In this document: one piece after another, positions 47,493 to 57,370 of the stretch
Layout: every line of letters begins with the position of its first letter
Numbering within the stretch: position 1 is the first letter of the stretch
Assembly (NCBI RefSeq): GCF_019145355.1
Contig: NZ_JAHSTY010000001.1
Coordinates: 3,162,001 to 3,226,000 of the forward strand
DNA from: Pseudomonas azadiae
GTDB lineage: Bacteria > Pseudomonadota > Gammaproteobacteria > Pseudomonadales > Pseudomonadaceae
Direction: 5' to 3'
Length of the DNA: 64,000 nt
Notes under the pieces: model-generated
What the model was told of the DNA's origin: nothing
What the model saw: only the letters and a program-made list of their open reading frames with translations
Databases searched by the model: none
Made by a program: the position numbers and the translations under genes

Positions 47493-48571
47493 GCAATCAG
47501 ATCCTTCATGTCGGTGTTGCCCAATCGTTCACCTTGATAGCTGCCGTCCTGGACCCTGCGGCACCATTCCAGGTTATCGAGGTACCACTGCACGGTCTTG
47601 CGCAGCCCGGTTTCGAAGGTTTCTTCAGGAACCCAGCCTAGCTCACGTTCAATCTTGCTGGCGTCGATCGCATAGCGCTGATCATGCCCCGGCCGATCCT
47701 TGACGAAGGTGATCAGGTCGGTAAATTTTTCGACACCGGACGGACGTTGTGGTGCCAATTCTTCCAGCAGGCCGCAGATACCACGTACGACGTCGATGTT
47801 TTTCTGCTCATTGTGGCCGCCGATATTATAGGTTTCGCCGACGACGCCCTCGGTTACAACTTTAAGCAGTGCGCGGGCATGGTCTTCCACGAACAGCCAG
47901 TCACGGACTTGCAAACCATCACCATAGACCGGTAACGGCTTGCCCGCGAGAGCGTTCAGGATCACCAGCGGAATCAACTTCTCGGGGAAGTGAAACGGCC
48001 CGTAATTGTTTGAACAGTTGGTCAGCAATACCGGCAAGCCGTATGTGCGCTGCCATGCGCGCACCAAATGGTCGGACGCAGCCTTGCTGGCTGAATAGGG
48101 TGAGCTGGGCGCGTATGGCGTGGTTTCAGTGAACAGGTCGTCCACGCCATGCAAGTCGCCATACACTTCGTCAGTCGATATGTGATGGAAGCGGAAGGCG
48201 CTCTTGGCGGGTTCTGCCAGCTTTTGCCAATAAGCCCGGGCGGCTTCCAGCAGGCTGTAGGTGCCGACGATATTGGTCTGGATGAAATCCGACGGACCGT
48301 CAATCGAGCGGTCGACATGGGACTCTGCTGCCAGGTGCATGATTGCCTGAGGCTCGAAGCGCGCCAGCACGGCGCTGACGGTAGCCTGGTCGATGATATC
48401 GGCCTGGACGAACTCATAACGGCTGTTGGCCGCGATGCTGGCCAGCGATTCCAGGTTGCCCGCATAAGTGAGCTTGTCCAGGTTGAGCACCTCGTGCTCG
48501 GTGTGTTGAATCAGGTGACGGATCAGGGCAGAGCCGATAAAACCGGCACCACCGGTGATGAGAATGCGCAT
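47489..48571 (-). CDS. rmlB: dTDP-glucose 4,6-dehydratase
   Basis: A 360-residue SDR, second rhamnose step. [15 protein letters not shown] at residues 6-20, STDEVYGDL and the [11 protein letters not shown]xxxK motif are intact. The ATG at 48571 is chosen because the longer frame to 48718 overlaps the divergent gene's leader. It is the first gene of the rml array. Order here is rmlB-rmlA-rmlC-rmlD, different from the rmlBDAC order in P. aeruginosa. Confidence 0.95.
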   Translation of the reverse strand: MRILITGGAGFIGSALIRHLIQHTEHEVLNLDKLTYAGNLESLASIAANSRYEFVQADIIDQATVSAVLARFEPQAIMHLAAESHVDRSIDGPSDFIQTNIVGTYSLLEAARAYWQKLAEPAKSAFRFHHISTDEVYGDLHGVDDLFTETTPYAPSSPYSASKAASDHLVRAWQRTYGLPVLLTNCSNNYGPFHFPEKLIPLVILNALAGKPLPVYGDGLQVRDWLFVEDHARALLKVVTEGVVGETYNIGGHNEQKNIDVVRGICGLLEELAPQRPSGVEKFTDLITFVKDRPGHDQRYAIDASKIERELGWVPEETFETGLRKTVQWYLDNLEWCRRVQDGSYQGERLGNTDMKDLIA

Positions 48572-48723
48572 GTCGGAGGGCCTTTTCCTAAGACGAAGAT
48601 CAAGCGAGTGGGGCATAGCTTGAGTTGTGCGACGCAGCCGCGCAAGCGCGGTATGCCAGGGGGTTGCGTAAATCCCCTGAATAATGGCGATATACACCTC
48701 TAAAAAAACCGAGGCCACCGTCC

Positions 48724-51633
48724 ATGTTGCTCGCCACCCTGATCCATCGCGCCAGTCTACCCTGCCCGCAATTGGGTCCCGATCAGGCGGCCCAGTTGCT
48801 TGAGCAGCATTACGGCCTCGCTGGCCCCTTGCAATCGTTGGGCAGCCAGCAAGACCTCAATTACAGAGTCGACAGTCCGCGCGGGCGCTTTGTCCTGAAA
48901 ATCTGCCGGGGTGACTACGCCGCCGTCGAATTGCAGGCCCAACATGCGGCGCTCAATGCCTTGCAGGCCCAAGCGGATGTGCGCGTGCCACGGGTCATCA
49001 AGGCCTTGACCGGTGAGGAGTTACTGACACTGACCGTCAAGGGTCAAACCCTGCACGTGCGGCTGCTGGACTACATCGATGGTCAGCCGTTGACCCATTT
49101 GCCTCACTTGAGCCGCGAGGTGATCGCAGGGTTTGGCGACCTGTGCGGGCGGATGAGCCAGGCGCTGGCGCGGTTCGAGCATCCGGGCCTTGAGCGCACC
49201 CTGCAATGGGACCCGCGCCATGCGCACGAGCTGATTACCCATCTGCTGGCAAACCTGGAAAACCTGCCCCATCGCCAGGCGTTGGAACACGTGGCCGAAC
49301 AGGTCGAACAGCGTATTCGCCCCCTGGCCGAACGCCTGCCGTGGCAGGCGGTGCACATGGACATCACCGATGACAACGTGGTGTGGCAGCGCGATGCGCA
49401 GCGTCACTGGCAACTTCAGGGCGTGATCGACTTTGGCGACCTGGTGCACACCTGGCGCATTGCCGATCTGTCGGTGACCTGCGCCGCGTTGCTGCACCAT
49501 GCCGAGGGCGATCCGTTTGCCATCTTGCCCGCGATCCAGGCCTGTCACGCGGTGACGCCGTTGCAGCACGAAGAGTTGCAGGCGTTGTGGCCACTGATCG
49601 TCGCCCGTGCAGCGGTGCTGGTGTTGAGCAGCGAGCAGCAGCAACGCCTGGACCCGGATAACAGCTACCTGCTGAAAAACGCCGAGCATGAGTGGGAAAT
49701 TTTCCATGTAGCGACGTCAGTGCCGTTCGAGTTGATGGAGGCGGCCATTCTAGGCAGCGTCGGACAAACGCTGGCAACGCTGGCCGGTCAAGGTTTCGCG
49801 CCATTGATGCCGGGGCTGGTGGGCCGTGAGTTCGCGCTGATCGATCTGGGTGTGCTCAGCCCGCATTTCGAGGCGGGTAACTGGGAGCAACCGGGTATCG
49901 ACCAGCGTTTGTTGCAGGAGGCCGCTGCGGTGCATGGCCTGGCGGCCAGTCGCTACGGACAGTACCGGTTATCGCGGACCCGGCCTGACAGCTGCGCTGA
50001 CCCAGAAACCTTCCCGCTGCATGTCGAGCTGCATGTGCCGTTGGGGACAGCCGTCGAAGCGCCATTTGCGGGCATCGTACGGCCGGGCGTGGATGGCGAA
50101 CTGCGTCTGCACGGCAGCGATGCCGACGTGCGGTTGTGGGGCGTCAATTCGCTGCTGCAGCCAGGCGCCGCCGTGCTCAAGCACCAGGTGATCGCTACGG
50201 TCGAAGGCCCGCTGACGGTGCAACTGTGCCGAACCGACCTGCCGGCACCGCTGTTCTGCACGCCTTCGCGAGCCCAGGCATGGCAGGCGCTGTGCCCCTC
50301 GCCGGCAGCGCTCCTGGGGCTGGCCTGCAACGCTGAACCCGAGTTGGACCCCAAGGCGCTGCTGGCCCGCCGCGACGCCAGTTTCGCGCGTTCGCAAAAG
50401 CACTATTACGTCGACCCACCGCGCATCGAGCGCGGCTGGCGCAACCACCTGATCGACATGCAGGGTCGCTCGTACCTGGACATGCTCAACAACGTGGCGG
50501 TACTGGGTCATGGTCACCCGCGCATGGCGTCCGAGGCGGCGAGGCAGTGGTCGCTGCTCAACACCAACTCGCGTTTCCATTACGCCGCGATTGCCGAATT
50601 TTCCGAGCGTCTGCTGGCGCTGGCGCCGCAGGGCATGGACCGAGTGTTCCTGGTCAACAGCGGCACCGAAGCCAATGACTTGGCGATCCGCCTGGCCTGG
50701 GCCTACAGCGGCGGGCGCGACATGCTCAGTGTGCTGGAGGCGTACCACGGCTGGTCGGTGGCCGCGGATGCGGTGTCCACCTCAATTGCCGACAACCCCC
50801 AGGCATTGAGCAGTCGCCCGGACTGGGTGCACCCGGTAACGGCGCCCAATACCTATCGAGGCGAATTCCGTGGTCAGGACAGTGCGCCTGATTACGTACG
50901 AAGCGTGGAACACAACCTGGCGAAAATTGCCGCGAGCAAACGCCAACTGGCGGGCTTCATTTGCGAGCCGGTGTACGGCAACGCCGGTGGGATCTCGTTG
51001 CCGCCGGGCTATTTGCAGCAGGTGTATGCGCTTGTGCGCGCCCGCGGCGGCGTGTGCATCGCCGACGAAGTGCAGGTGGGATATGGCCGCATGGGGAATT
51101 TCTTCTGGGGCTTCGAAGAGCAGGGCGTGGTGCCCGATATCATCACCATGGCCAAGGGCATGGGCAACGGGCAACCGCTGGGCGCAGTGATCACCCGGCG
51201 TGAAATCGCCGAAGCGCTGGAGGCTGAGGGGTATTTCTTTTCATCGTCGGGAGGCAGTCCGGTGAGTTGCCGGATCGGCATGGCGGTGCTGGATGTCATG
51301 GAAGAAGAAAAGCTGTGGGAAAACGCCCAGGTGGTTGGCGGGCATTTCAAGGCCAGGTTGCAAGCCCTGATCGACCGTCATCCGCTGGTGGGTGCCGTGC
51401 ATGGTTCCGGTTTTTACCTGGGCCTGGAGTTGGTTCGCGACCGGCAAACCCTGGAACCGGCCACCGAAGAAACCACCTTGCTGTGCGATCGCCTGCGGGA
51501 GCTGGGGATTTTCATGCAACCCACGGGTGATTATTTGAACATCCTCAAGATCAAGCCGCCGATGGTCACGTCCAGACGCAGCGTGGATTTCTTCGTCGAT
51601 ATGCTGTCGAAGGCGCTGGATGAACAACGGTAG
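48724..51633 (+). CDS. Kinase / M23-like / class-III aminotransferase fusion
   Basis: A 969-residue three-part protein. Residues 20-330 are an aminoglycoside-phosphotransferase-type kinase with HMDITDDN (His211, Asp213, Asn218) and DFGD (Asp236). Residues 430-510 look like an M23-peptidase-type domain ([14 protein letters not shown]) that seems to lack the catalytic His and Asp. Residues 540-969 are a class III PLP enzyme, with Lys811 ([13 protein letters not shown]) binding PLP. The kinase and PLP halves resemble human hydroxylysine kinase and the ethanolamine-phosphate/phosphohydroxylysine phospho-lyases, so it may phosphorylate an amino alcohol and then eliminate phosphate. GAGG precedes the ATG. 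It is divergent from rmlB. Confidence 0.85.
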   Translation: MLLATLIHRASLPCPQLGPDQAAQLLEQHYGLAGPLQSLGSQQDLNYRVDSPRGRFVLKICRGDYAAVELQAQHAALNALQAQADVRVPRVIKALTGEELLTLTVKGQTLHVRLLDYIDGQPLTHLPHLSREVIAGFGDLCGRMSQALARFEHPGLERTLQWDPRHAHELITHLLANLENLPHRQALEHVAEQVEQRIRPLAERLPWQAVHMDITDDNVVWQRDAQRHWQLQGVIDFGDLVHTWRIADLSVTCAALLHHAEGDPFAILPAIQACHAVTPLQHEELQALWPLIVARAAVLVLSSEQQQRLDPDNSYLLKNAEHEWEIFHVATSVPFELMEAAILGSVGQTLATLAGQGFAPLMPGLVGREFALIDLGVLSPHFEAGNWEQPGIDQRLLQEAAAVHGLAASRYGQYRLSRTRPDSCADPETFPLHVELHVPLGTAVEAPFAGIVRPGVDGELRLHGSDADVRLWGVNSLLQPGAAVLKHQVIATVEGPLTVQLCRTDLPAPLFCTPSRAQAWQALCPSPAALLGLACNAEPELDPKALLARRDASFARSQKHYYVDPPRIERGWRNHLIDMQGRSYLDMLNNVAVLGHGHPRMASEAARQWSLLNTNSRFHYAAIAEFSERLLALAPQGMDRVFLVNSGTEANDLAIRLAWAYSGGRDMLSVLEAYHGWSVAADAVSTSIADNPQALSSRPDWVHPVTAPNTYRGEFRGQDSAPDYVRSVEHNLAKIAASKRQLAGFICEPVYGNAGGISLPPGYLQQVYALVRARGGVCIADEVQVGYGRMGNFFWGFEEQGVVPDIITMAKGMGNGQPLGAVITRREIAEALEAEGYFFSSSGGSPVSCRIGMAVLDVMEEEKLWENAQVVGGHFKARLQALIDRHPLVGAVHGSGFYLGLELVRDRQTLEPATEETTLLCDRLRELGIFMQPTGDYLNILKIKPPMVTSRRSVDFFVDMLSKALDEQR

Positions 51634-51636
51634 CTT

Positions 51637-51672
51637 GCCGATTAGTATCGAGTATTTTACGTAGTAATCGGC
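51637..51672. promoter_or_regulatory. Perfect inverted repeat upstream of aguA
   Basis: GCCGATTA at 51637-51644 is mirrored by TAATCGGC at 51665-51672, just after the fusion gene stop and 80 bp before aguA. It has no T tract. It may be an operator for an agmatine regulator or an RNA hairpin. Confidence 0.35.
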
Positions 51673-51751
51673 ACCTACGATCTTATTATGCTTTTAAAGC
51701 CGATTTTTATCCGTTATAAAGTCGGCCATACCCCGTCGGAGCTTTAACGCC

Positions 51752-52858
51752 ATGACCACCCTGCACAGCACCCCTCGCGCCGATGGCTTCCACATGCCTG
51801 CCGAATGGGCGCCACAGACGCAAACCTGGATGATCTGGCCCGAGCGCCCCGACAACTGGCGCCTGGGCGGCAAGCCGGCACAGGCCGCCCATGTGGCGGT
51901 GGCCAAGGCCATCGCACGTTTCGAACCGGTGACCGTCGCCGTATCCGCGGGCCAGTACGAAAATGCTCGCGCGCGCCTGGATGTGCCGAACATCCGCGTG
52001 GTGGAAATGTCCAGCGACGACGCCTGGGTGCGCGACACCGGCCCGACTTTCGTGATCAACGACAGCGGCGAGGTCCGTGGCGTAAATTGGGACTTCAACG
52101 CCTGGGGCGGTTTTGACGGTGGCCTGTATTCGCCGTGGAACCGCGACGCGCAAGTGGGCGGCAAGATCCTCGAAATCGAACGCGCCCAGCGCTATCGCAC
52201 CGAAGGCTTTGTGTTGGAAGGCGGTTCAATACACGTCGATGGCGAAGGCACCCTGATCACCACCGAAGAGTGCCTGCTGAACCGCAATCGCAACCCGCAC
52301 CTGGACCGCGCCGCGATTGAAGCGGTGCTGAGCGCCAACCTGGCGGTGGACAAGATCATCTGGTTGCCGGACGGCCTGTTCAATGATGAAACCGACGGCC
52401 ATGTGGATAACTTCTGTTGCTACGTGCGCCCTGGCGAAGTCCTGCTGGCCTGGACCGACGATCCGCAAGACCCTAACTACGCGCGCTGCCACGCCGCCAT
52501 GGACGTACTGCAAAGCAGCACCGACGCCCAGGGCCGCTCGTTCATAGTGCATAAAATGCCGATTCCGGGGCCGCTGTATGCCACCGAAGAGGAGTGCGCC
52601 GGTGTCGACCCGGTTGACGGCACTCAGGAACGCAATCCTACCGTGCGGTTGGCGGGCTCCTACGTCAACTTCTTGATCGTCAACGGCGGCATCATCGCGC
52701 CGAGCTTCGACGACCCGCTGGACAGCCAGGCCAAGGCGATCCTGCAGGACCTGTTCCCGCAGCACGAAGTGGTCATGGTGCCAGGCCGCGAACTGTTACT
52801 GGGCGGCGGTAATATCCACTGTCTGACCCAGCAGCAGCCGGCGCCGCACAAAAACTGA
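51752..52858 (+). CDS. aguA: Agmatine deiminase
   Basis: A 368-residue guanidine-modifying enzyme that turns agmatine into N-carbamoylputrescine and ammonia. Catalytic residues are visible: Cys357 in [11 protein letters not shown], Asp in [12 protein letters not shown], and His in ETDGHVDNF. Length equals P. aeruginosa AguA. GGAG lies nine bases before the ATG. The partner aguB is not in the neighbourhood. Confidence 0.95.
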   Translation: MTTLHSTPRADGFHMPAEWAPQTQTWMIWPERPDNWRLGGKPAQAAHVAVAKAIARFEPVTVAVSAGQYENARARLDVPNIRVVEMSSDDAWVRDTGPTFVINDSGEVRGVNWDFNAWGGFDGGLYSPWNRDAQVGGKILEIERAQRYRTEGFVLEGGSIHVDGEGTLITTEECLLNRNRNPHLDRAAIEAVLSANLAVDKIIWLPDGLFNDETDGHVDNFCCYVRPGEVLLAWTDDPQDPNYARCHAAMDVLQSSTDAQGRSFIVHKMPIPGPLYATEEECAGVDPVDGTQERNPTVRLAGSYVNFLIVNGGIIAPSFDDPLDSQAKAILQDLFPQHEVVMVPGRELLLGGGNIHCLTQQQPAPHKN

Positions 52859-52930
52859 GTGCGGTTGTAACAGCGTCGTGACAGTAGCCGGGTGTCACCT
52901 GGTTTCACCTTTGACAGTAAGCCCGCAGCC

Positions 52931-52963
52931 AGCCCGCAGCCCAGCAAGGCCGCGGGCTTTTTT
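52931..52963 (+). terminator. Intrinsic terminator of aguA
   Basis: AGCCCGC at 52931 pairs with GCGGGCT at 52952, with a 14-base loop, followed by six T. Confidence 0.82.
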
Positions 52964-53104
52964 GTGCGCGCAGGCCTAGGAAGGCAAGACATTGGCATAG
53001 CTCTTGTATCGGTGTTGGCACAGTGGCCCGGGGATGATGACTGCGCGGTTCTGTCATAAACCTTGAGTAAGTTAGCCGCTCACGCAGTAGGAGAGAGCGC
53101 TGAA

Positions 53105-53320
53105 ATGAATGCCAATATCAACCCGATATACACGCGCACGTTCCACCCCTTGCGGGTCAACGGCGACGAGATCCATGCGCTGGCGCTCTGGTTGAAGGAA
53201 AATGGCTCGCGACAACTCCGGCAGCACCCGGACTTGCGCAGCGTGATGACCGAACGTTACCCGGTGGGGTTGTTCAGTGAGGACGAAGTGCACGCGTTGT
53301 GCGACCTGTTGAAGAACTAA
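53105..53320 (+). CDS. Small conserved-looking hypothetical protein
   Basis: A 71-residue soluble protein (MNANINPIYTRTFHPLRVNG, then helix-rich EIHALALWLKENGSRQLRQHP and a second helix EDEVHALCDLLKN). GGAGAGAG lies upstream of the ATG. An upstream in-frame codon at 53063 is less likely. It has no signal peptide or membrane segment. I do not recognise a family; it lies between the aguA terminator and a REPIN. Confidence 0.55.
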   Translation: MNANINPIYTRTFHPLRVNGDEIHALALWLKENGSRQLRQHPDLRSVMTERYPVGLFSEDEVHALCDLLKN

Positions 53321-53348
53321 AAAGAACAACATCACTATCTACACGACT

Positions 53349-53480
53349 TGTAGTGAGCGGGCTTGCCCCGCGCCGGGCGGCGAAGCCGCCCCAATAAGTT
53401 CCACCGTTTTTCAGATGGAAACGCGGTGACTGGTTTAGGGCGGCTTCGCCCCCCGGCGCGGGACAAGCCCGCTCACTACA
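53349..53480. repeat. REPIN (TGTAGTGAGC class)
   Basis: TGTAGTGAGCGGGCTTGCCC at 53349 is mirrored by GGACAAGCCCGCTCACTACA ending 53480, with GGCGGCGAAGCCGCCCC inside. It matches the inner element at 11806-11938. Confidence 0.9.
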
Positions 53481-53498
53481 GCTGTCGCAGGTAGCCGG

Positions 53499-55586
53499 TT
53501 AGAAGCTGTACGTACCTGTCATCACCACACTGCGCGGCTCTCCCGGCTGTATCTGCGCCACACTGGTCGCCGACGCGTAGTAGGTTTTATCCGCGATATT
53601 GTTCAACGCCGCGCTGACGCTCCATTCTTTCTGGCGGAACCCGGCCAGCGCATCCCAACGGCCATAGCCCGGCAGCACCACGGTGCTGAGGCTGTCGGCA
53701 TAACGATCACCCACCAGGGTCAAACCGGTTTCGGCGTACCAGCCCATCTCCGGTTTCCAGGTGATGAACAGGCTGGCGTTGCGCTTGGCCACGTCGCTGA
53801 CGCGTTTGCCTTCGAAGCCGTTGTTGTCTTTCTCAACCTTGGCATCCTGCAGACCTACACCACCGCGTACATACCAATTGCCGATGATCTTGCCGGTGGC
53901 GGTCAGCTCTATGCCGCGTGAGCGCTGCAGGCCGCTGAGCAGGGTGATGGTGCGGTCCAGCGGGTCGCTGGTGCGACGGTTATAGAGCTCCAGTTCGTAC
54001 ACCGCCAGGGTGGTACTCAGGCGGTCGTCCAACCAGTCGCTCTTGACCCCGATTTCTTTCTGTTTGGTCAGCTCGGGGCTCAGGTCGTTGACGCTGCCGG
54101 CGGCGTTCGGGGTGATGCCGATCAAGCCGCCACCGGCCGGGGAAAAGGTCTTGCTCCACGATGCATAGAATGAATGATGCTCCAGCGGCGTCCATACCAG
54201 ACCAACGCGCGGGCTGGTGCTGTGGCTTTTGACGGCCTGCCGGGTGTCGAGCAGCTTGTTCTTGGTGTCGACCTCAAAGCGGTCGTAACGCAGGCCGGCG
54301 AGCACTTGCCACTGATCGTTCAGGCGCAATTGGTCCTGCACATAAAGCGCGCGGCTTTCGACTTCGGTGTGGTTATCGCTCGAGACACTCATCCGCCCTG
54401 TGTGGCTGAGGTGGCGGTTGGGTTGGTTGAGGTCAAGGCTCGGCACGGCCTGGCCGCCACGGTTGACGGCGGTCGCGGTGTACAACTTCGGGTCGCGGCG
54501 CTGACTGCCCAGCTCAAGACCGGTGAGCAGGCGGTGTTCCAGGCCGAAGGTGCTGAAGCCACCTTCCAGCTCGACGTTATTGAAAATATTGAGGGTGGTC
54601 AGGTCCTGCTGCCAGCGCTGACGCGTGACGCGGTTGGTCGCCGGTGTGTAGCCGGTGAGGTAGGTGTTGTCGAAATCGCTGTCCAGCTTGAACACGCCCA
54701 GGGTTTGGCGCAGTTGCCAGTTGTCGTTGAGTTCGTAGGCCAGCTTGGAGCGCAGCGACTGGGTTTTGTCGTCGATGTAATCGCGGCTGTCGCCATAGGT
54801 GGTGGTGCGGCTCACATCGGCCGGGCGGCCGTTGACGCCGGGAATACCGCGGTCCGGCGTGCGGTTGTAGCGGCTGTATTCGTATTGCACCAGCCAGTTC
54901 AGGTCCGGCGTGAGCTGCCAGCTCATGGACGGTGCAAACAGTTGGCGATTGCCGCTGACGCCATCACGGAAGCTATTGTTGTCCTGGTTGCCCATGTTCA
55001 GGCGCAGGCTGATGTCATCGCTGGGGTCGGTGCTGAGGTCGGCATACAGACTGCGCAAATCGTTGCTGCCGCCCTGGGCTTCGATGCTGGACTTGCGATC
55101 GGCGGCCGGCAGTTTGCTCACGCGGTTGACGATCCCGCCCTGGCCGCCTCGCCCGTAGAGCACTGCTGCCGGCCCCTTGAGCACTTCAATGCGCTCGATG
55201 TTGTGCAGGTCGCGAATGTACTGGCTGTCGTCGCGAATGCCATCAAGGTAGAAGTCGTTGCTCGCGTCGAAACCGCGGATGCGCAAACTGTCGAAGCGCG
55301 TGTCGGCGCCGCTGCTTACGTTCGGAATGCCGCTCAACGCCTGGCCCAGGTCATTGGTGCCGTAGGCGCGCAGGCTTTCGGTCTTCACTGAGTCGATGGC
55401 CTGGGGCACATAGCGCACAGGTGTAGCGGTGCGGGTGGCCGTGGTGGTTTCCTTGACGCGCGGGTCGTCTTCGTCAGCTTCGGCGCTGATCGACGTTTCG
55501 GGCAACGTCGTGGCGCCATAGGCAAAACCGGCAGACAGCAGAACGCAAAGCCCAAGGTGGATGGGCGTCAGGCGAAGGGCAGGCAT
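53499..55586 (-). CDS. TonB-dependent siderophore receptor
   Basis: A 695-residue outer-membrane receptor. A signal peptide ends near residue 25 (SAGFAYGATT). A plug domain fills residues 55-170 (QAIDSVKTESLRAYGTNDLGQ, LRIRGFDASNDFYLDGIRDD, IERIEVLKGPAAVLYGRGGQGGIVN). A 22-strand barrel ends in the required Phe (VVMTGTYSF). There is no extra N-terminal signalling domain, so it is not a FpvA-type sensor. The plug resembles Fiu/PiuA-type catecholate receptors; the ligand is inferred only. The ATG at 55586 was chosen for the signal peptide. Confidence 0.9.
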   Translation of the reverse strand: MPALRLTPIHLGLCVLLSAGFAYGATTLPETSISAEADEDDPRVKETTTATRTATPVRYVPQAIDSVKTESLRAYGTNDLGQALSGIPNVSSGADTRFDSLRIRGFDASNDFYLDGIRDDSQYIRDLHNIERIEVLKGPAAVLYGRGGQGGIVNRVSKLPAADRKSSIEAQGGSNDLRSLYADLSTDPSDDISLRLNMGNQDNNSFRDGVSGNRQLFAPSMSWQLTPDLNWLVQYEYSRYNRTPDRGIPGVNGRPADVSRTTTYGDSRDYIDDKTQSLRSKLAYELNDNWQLRQTLGVFKLDSDFDNTYLTGYTPATNRVTRQRWQQDLTTLNIFNNVELEGGFSTFGLEHRLLTGLELGSQRRDPKLYTATAVNRGGQAVPSLDLNQPNRHLSHTGRMSVSSDNHTEVESRALYVQDQLRLNDQWQVLAGLRYDRFEVDTKNKLLDTRQAVKSHSTSPRVGLVWTPLEHHSFYASWSKTFSPAGGGLIGITPNAAGSVNDLSPELTKQKEIGVKSDWLDDRLSTTLAVYELELYNRRTSDPLDRTITLLSGLQRSRGIELTATGKIIGNWYVRGGVGLQDAKVEKDNNGFEGKRVSDVAKRNASLFITWKPEMGWYAETGLTLVGDRYADSLSTVVLPGYGRWDALAGFRQKEWSVSAALNNIADKTYYASATSVAQIQPGEPRSVVMTGTYSF

Positions 55587-55631
55587 GAATGAATGTGTCC
55601 GAATTGATAGGGAGGGAAAACGCGCGCGAAT

Positions 55632-55650
55632 AGTAATGCTTTGCATTTGC
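55632..55650 (-). promoter_or_regulatory. Candidate Fur box upstream of the siderophore receptor
   Basis: Read on the minus strand, the 19-mer GCAAATGCAAAGCATTACT matches the consensus GATAATGATAATCATTATC at 12 of 19 positions by my count. It lies 46 bp upstream of the receptor start, where iron-dependent repression would act. Confidence 0.42.
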
Positions 55651-55798
55651 GTGCGTTATCTATTACCAAACGTATCAAGTCTGAAATATGTTACTAGATG
55701 TGTTGCGTGCGGTTTTTGCTGCGGTTTATTGTCGCTTTCAGAACCGCTATAAGCCGTTCCTTAGACTTATTTCGCCTAAATACAGACGATTCACGAAA

Positions 55799-55828
55799 TT
55801 GACACATAGTTCAACGCGCGACTAGGAT
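55799..55828 (+). promoter_or_regulatory. Sigma-70-like promoter for the OprD-family porin
   Basis: TTGACA at 55799 and TAGGAT at 55823 are separated by 18 bp, a good match to the housekeeping promoter pattern, oriented toward the porin. The predicted start near 55835 would produce a leader of about 160 nt. Confidence 0.55.
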
Positions 55829-55854
55829 TGCTCCCAACGCCTGTGGCTAACGCC

Positions 55855-55983
55855 ATGACTCATCCAATAAAAAAGGCTCGCGGCCTGTTAAGTCGTCCGC
55901 GGGCCTTTTTTATTCCGGAACCAGTCGACACCAGAAAAGCGACACGGGGCCTGGTGTCACAGCGCGTACTCAACCAGAAATAA
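55855..55983 (+). CDS. Candidate 42-residue leader ORF upstream of the porin
   Basis: An ATG at 55855 opens 42 codons ending in TAA at 55981-55983. That stop overlaps the porin's AAGGA ribosome site and lies 13 bp before its ATG. The peptide is basic (MTHPIKKARGLLSRPRAFF, then later KATRGLVSQRVLNQK). The frame passes through the internal terminator. There is no strong Shine-Dalgarno sequence. The evidence is positional; it may not be translated. Confidence 0.35.
   Translation: MTHPIKKARGLLSRPRAFFIPEPVDTRKATRGLVSQRVLNQK
55873..55912. terminator. Bidirectional terminator inside the porin leader
   Basis: AAGGCTCGCGG and CCGCGGGCCTT (55873-55883 with 55897-55907) pair over 11 bp, with a T run after the stem and an A run before it, so it can end transcripts on both strands. 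It lies about 80 nt after the predicted porin transcription start and between two divergent genes. Another perfect stem, GACACCAG with CTGGTGTC, follows at 55927-55958. Confidence 0.8.
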
Positions 55984-55996
55984 GGAATACAAAAAA

Positions 55997-57298
55997 ATGT
56001 TGAAGCAACGGATGAGTCTGATCGCTCTGGGGATTTTGAGCGCATCGACAGCCATGGCAAACGACCAGGACCAGTCCAAGGGTTTTGTCGAAGACAGTCA
56101 CCTGAACGTCGCTGCACGTAACGCCTATATCAGTCGTGACTACAAGAACGGCAAGCAAGACAAAGCCGAATGGGGCCAGGGCTTCATCGGCAAGTTCGAG
56201 TCCGGTTTTACCCAAGGCACCGTGGGCGTGGGTGTGGACGTGATCGGCCAATACGCTATCCGTCTGGACGGCGGTAAAGGTCGCGCCGGTGCGGGCGGTA
56301 TCGACTTCTTCAAGCAGGGCAACGGCACTCCCAACAACCCTGGCTCGGCACCACACGATCTCGCCAAAGGCGGCGCGGCCGTGAAATTCCGTGTTTCCAA
56401 CACGGTGCTCAAGTACGGTGATCAGTTCCCGGCCGTGCCTGTGTTGCAGTACGACAACTCCCGCCTGTTGTCGGAAACCTACACCGGTACGTCGATCGTT
56501 TCCAAAGAGATCGCCGGTCTGCAACTGGACGCCGGTCACTTCACCAAACAAGCGCGCAAGAGCATGGAAGGCACCGACAGCGGTGGCCTGAAAAGCATCG
56601 ACTACATCGGCGGCAGCTACAAGTTCACTGAGAGCCTGTCGGCGGCCTTGTACGCCTCCGACATGGAGGACGTGCTGAAGAAGCAATACGTCAACGTCAA
56701 CTACGTGCTGGCCCTGCCGGAGAAGCAGTCGCTGACGTTTGACTTCAACGGCTACAAAACCAAGTTGGACAAGCGCTTCGCCCTGGAAAACCAGAAAGAC
56801 GAAGACGCGCGCGACAACAAAATCTGGAGCCTGGGCGCCACGTGGGCCGTTGGCCCGCACAGCTTCACCGTCGCCCACCAGCGCAGCACCGGTGACACCG
56901 GCTACCTGTACGGCGGCTACCGCAACGATGGCGGCATTGGCGACGGTGGCAACACCATCCTGTTGGCCAACTCCTACTGGTCCGACTTCAACGGCAAGGA
57001 CGAGCGTTCGTGGCAACTTGGCTACGGCATCGATTTCGCCACCTTCGGCGTACCGGGCCTGACCTACAACGTGGCCTACGTGCGCGGTACCAACATCGAC
57101 GACGGTACCAACCGTGGCGATGGCACCGAGCGTGAAATCTGGAACCAGTTCAAGTACGTGGTCCAGAGCGGTCCGGCCAAAGACCTGAGCCTGCGTGCCC
57201 GTGCCTCGTGGCTGCGCGTGTCCAACAATGCTGACCAGTACAACGTCGGCGGTAACGAAATCCGTCTGTTCGCCGACTACCCGATCAACGTTTTCTGA
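55997..57298 (+). CDS. OprD-family outer-membrane porin
   Basis: A 433-residue porin. A signal peptide ends near residue 21 (SASTAMAND). Mature sequence shows the OprD pattern: FVEDSHLNVAARNAYISRDYK, EWGQGFIGKFESGFTQGTVGVGVDVIG, and a C-terminal strand ending in Phe (ADYPINVF). These are specific porins for amino acids or organic acids. The OprE/OprQ subgroup is likely, but the substrate is not predictable. AAGGA precedes the ATG. Confidence 0.92.
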   Translation: MLKQRMSLIALGILSASTAMANDQDQSKGFVEDSHLNVAARNAYISRDYKNGKQDKAEWGQGFIGKFESGFTQGTVGVGVDVIGQYAIRLDGGKGRAGAGGIDFFKQGNGTPNNPGSAPHDLAKGGAAVKFRVSNTVLKYGDQFPAVPVLQYDNSRLLSETYTGTSIVSKEIAGLQLDAGHFTKQARKSMEGTDSGGLKSIDYIGGSYKFTESLSAALYASDMEDVLKKQYVNVNYVLALPEKQSLTFDFNGYKTKLDKRFALENQKDEDARDNKIWSLGATWAVGPHSFTVAHQRSTGDTGYLYGGYRNDGGIGDGGNTILLANSYWSDFNGKDERSWQLGYGIDFATFGVPGLTYNVAYVRGTNIDDGTNRGDGTEREIWNQFKYVVQSGPAKDLSLRARASWLRVSNNADQYNVGGNEIRLFADYPINVF

Positions 57299-57332
57299 TT
57301 GATCGCAGGTCGCGCCTGATGCCAGGCGATAA

Positions 57333-57359
57333 AAAACCCCGACTGTTCGGGGTTTTTTT
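57333..57359. terminator. Bidirectional terminator of the porin and M48 genes
   Basis: ACCCCGA and TCGGGGT pair around CTGT, with a long A run before and seven T after. It sits between two converging gene ends and can serve both. Confidence 0.92.
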
Positions 57360-57370
57360 ATGCGTGGTTA

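Noticed and set aside
7775..53480. Possible CRISPR array from repeated palindromes
   Set aside because: The repeats are scattered singly at gene ends as inverted pairs, without regular spacers or cas genes; they are REPINs.
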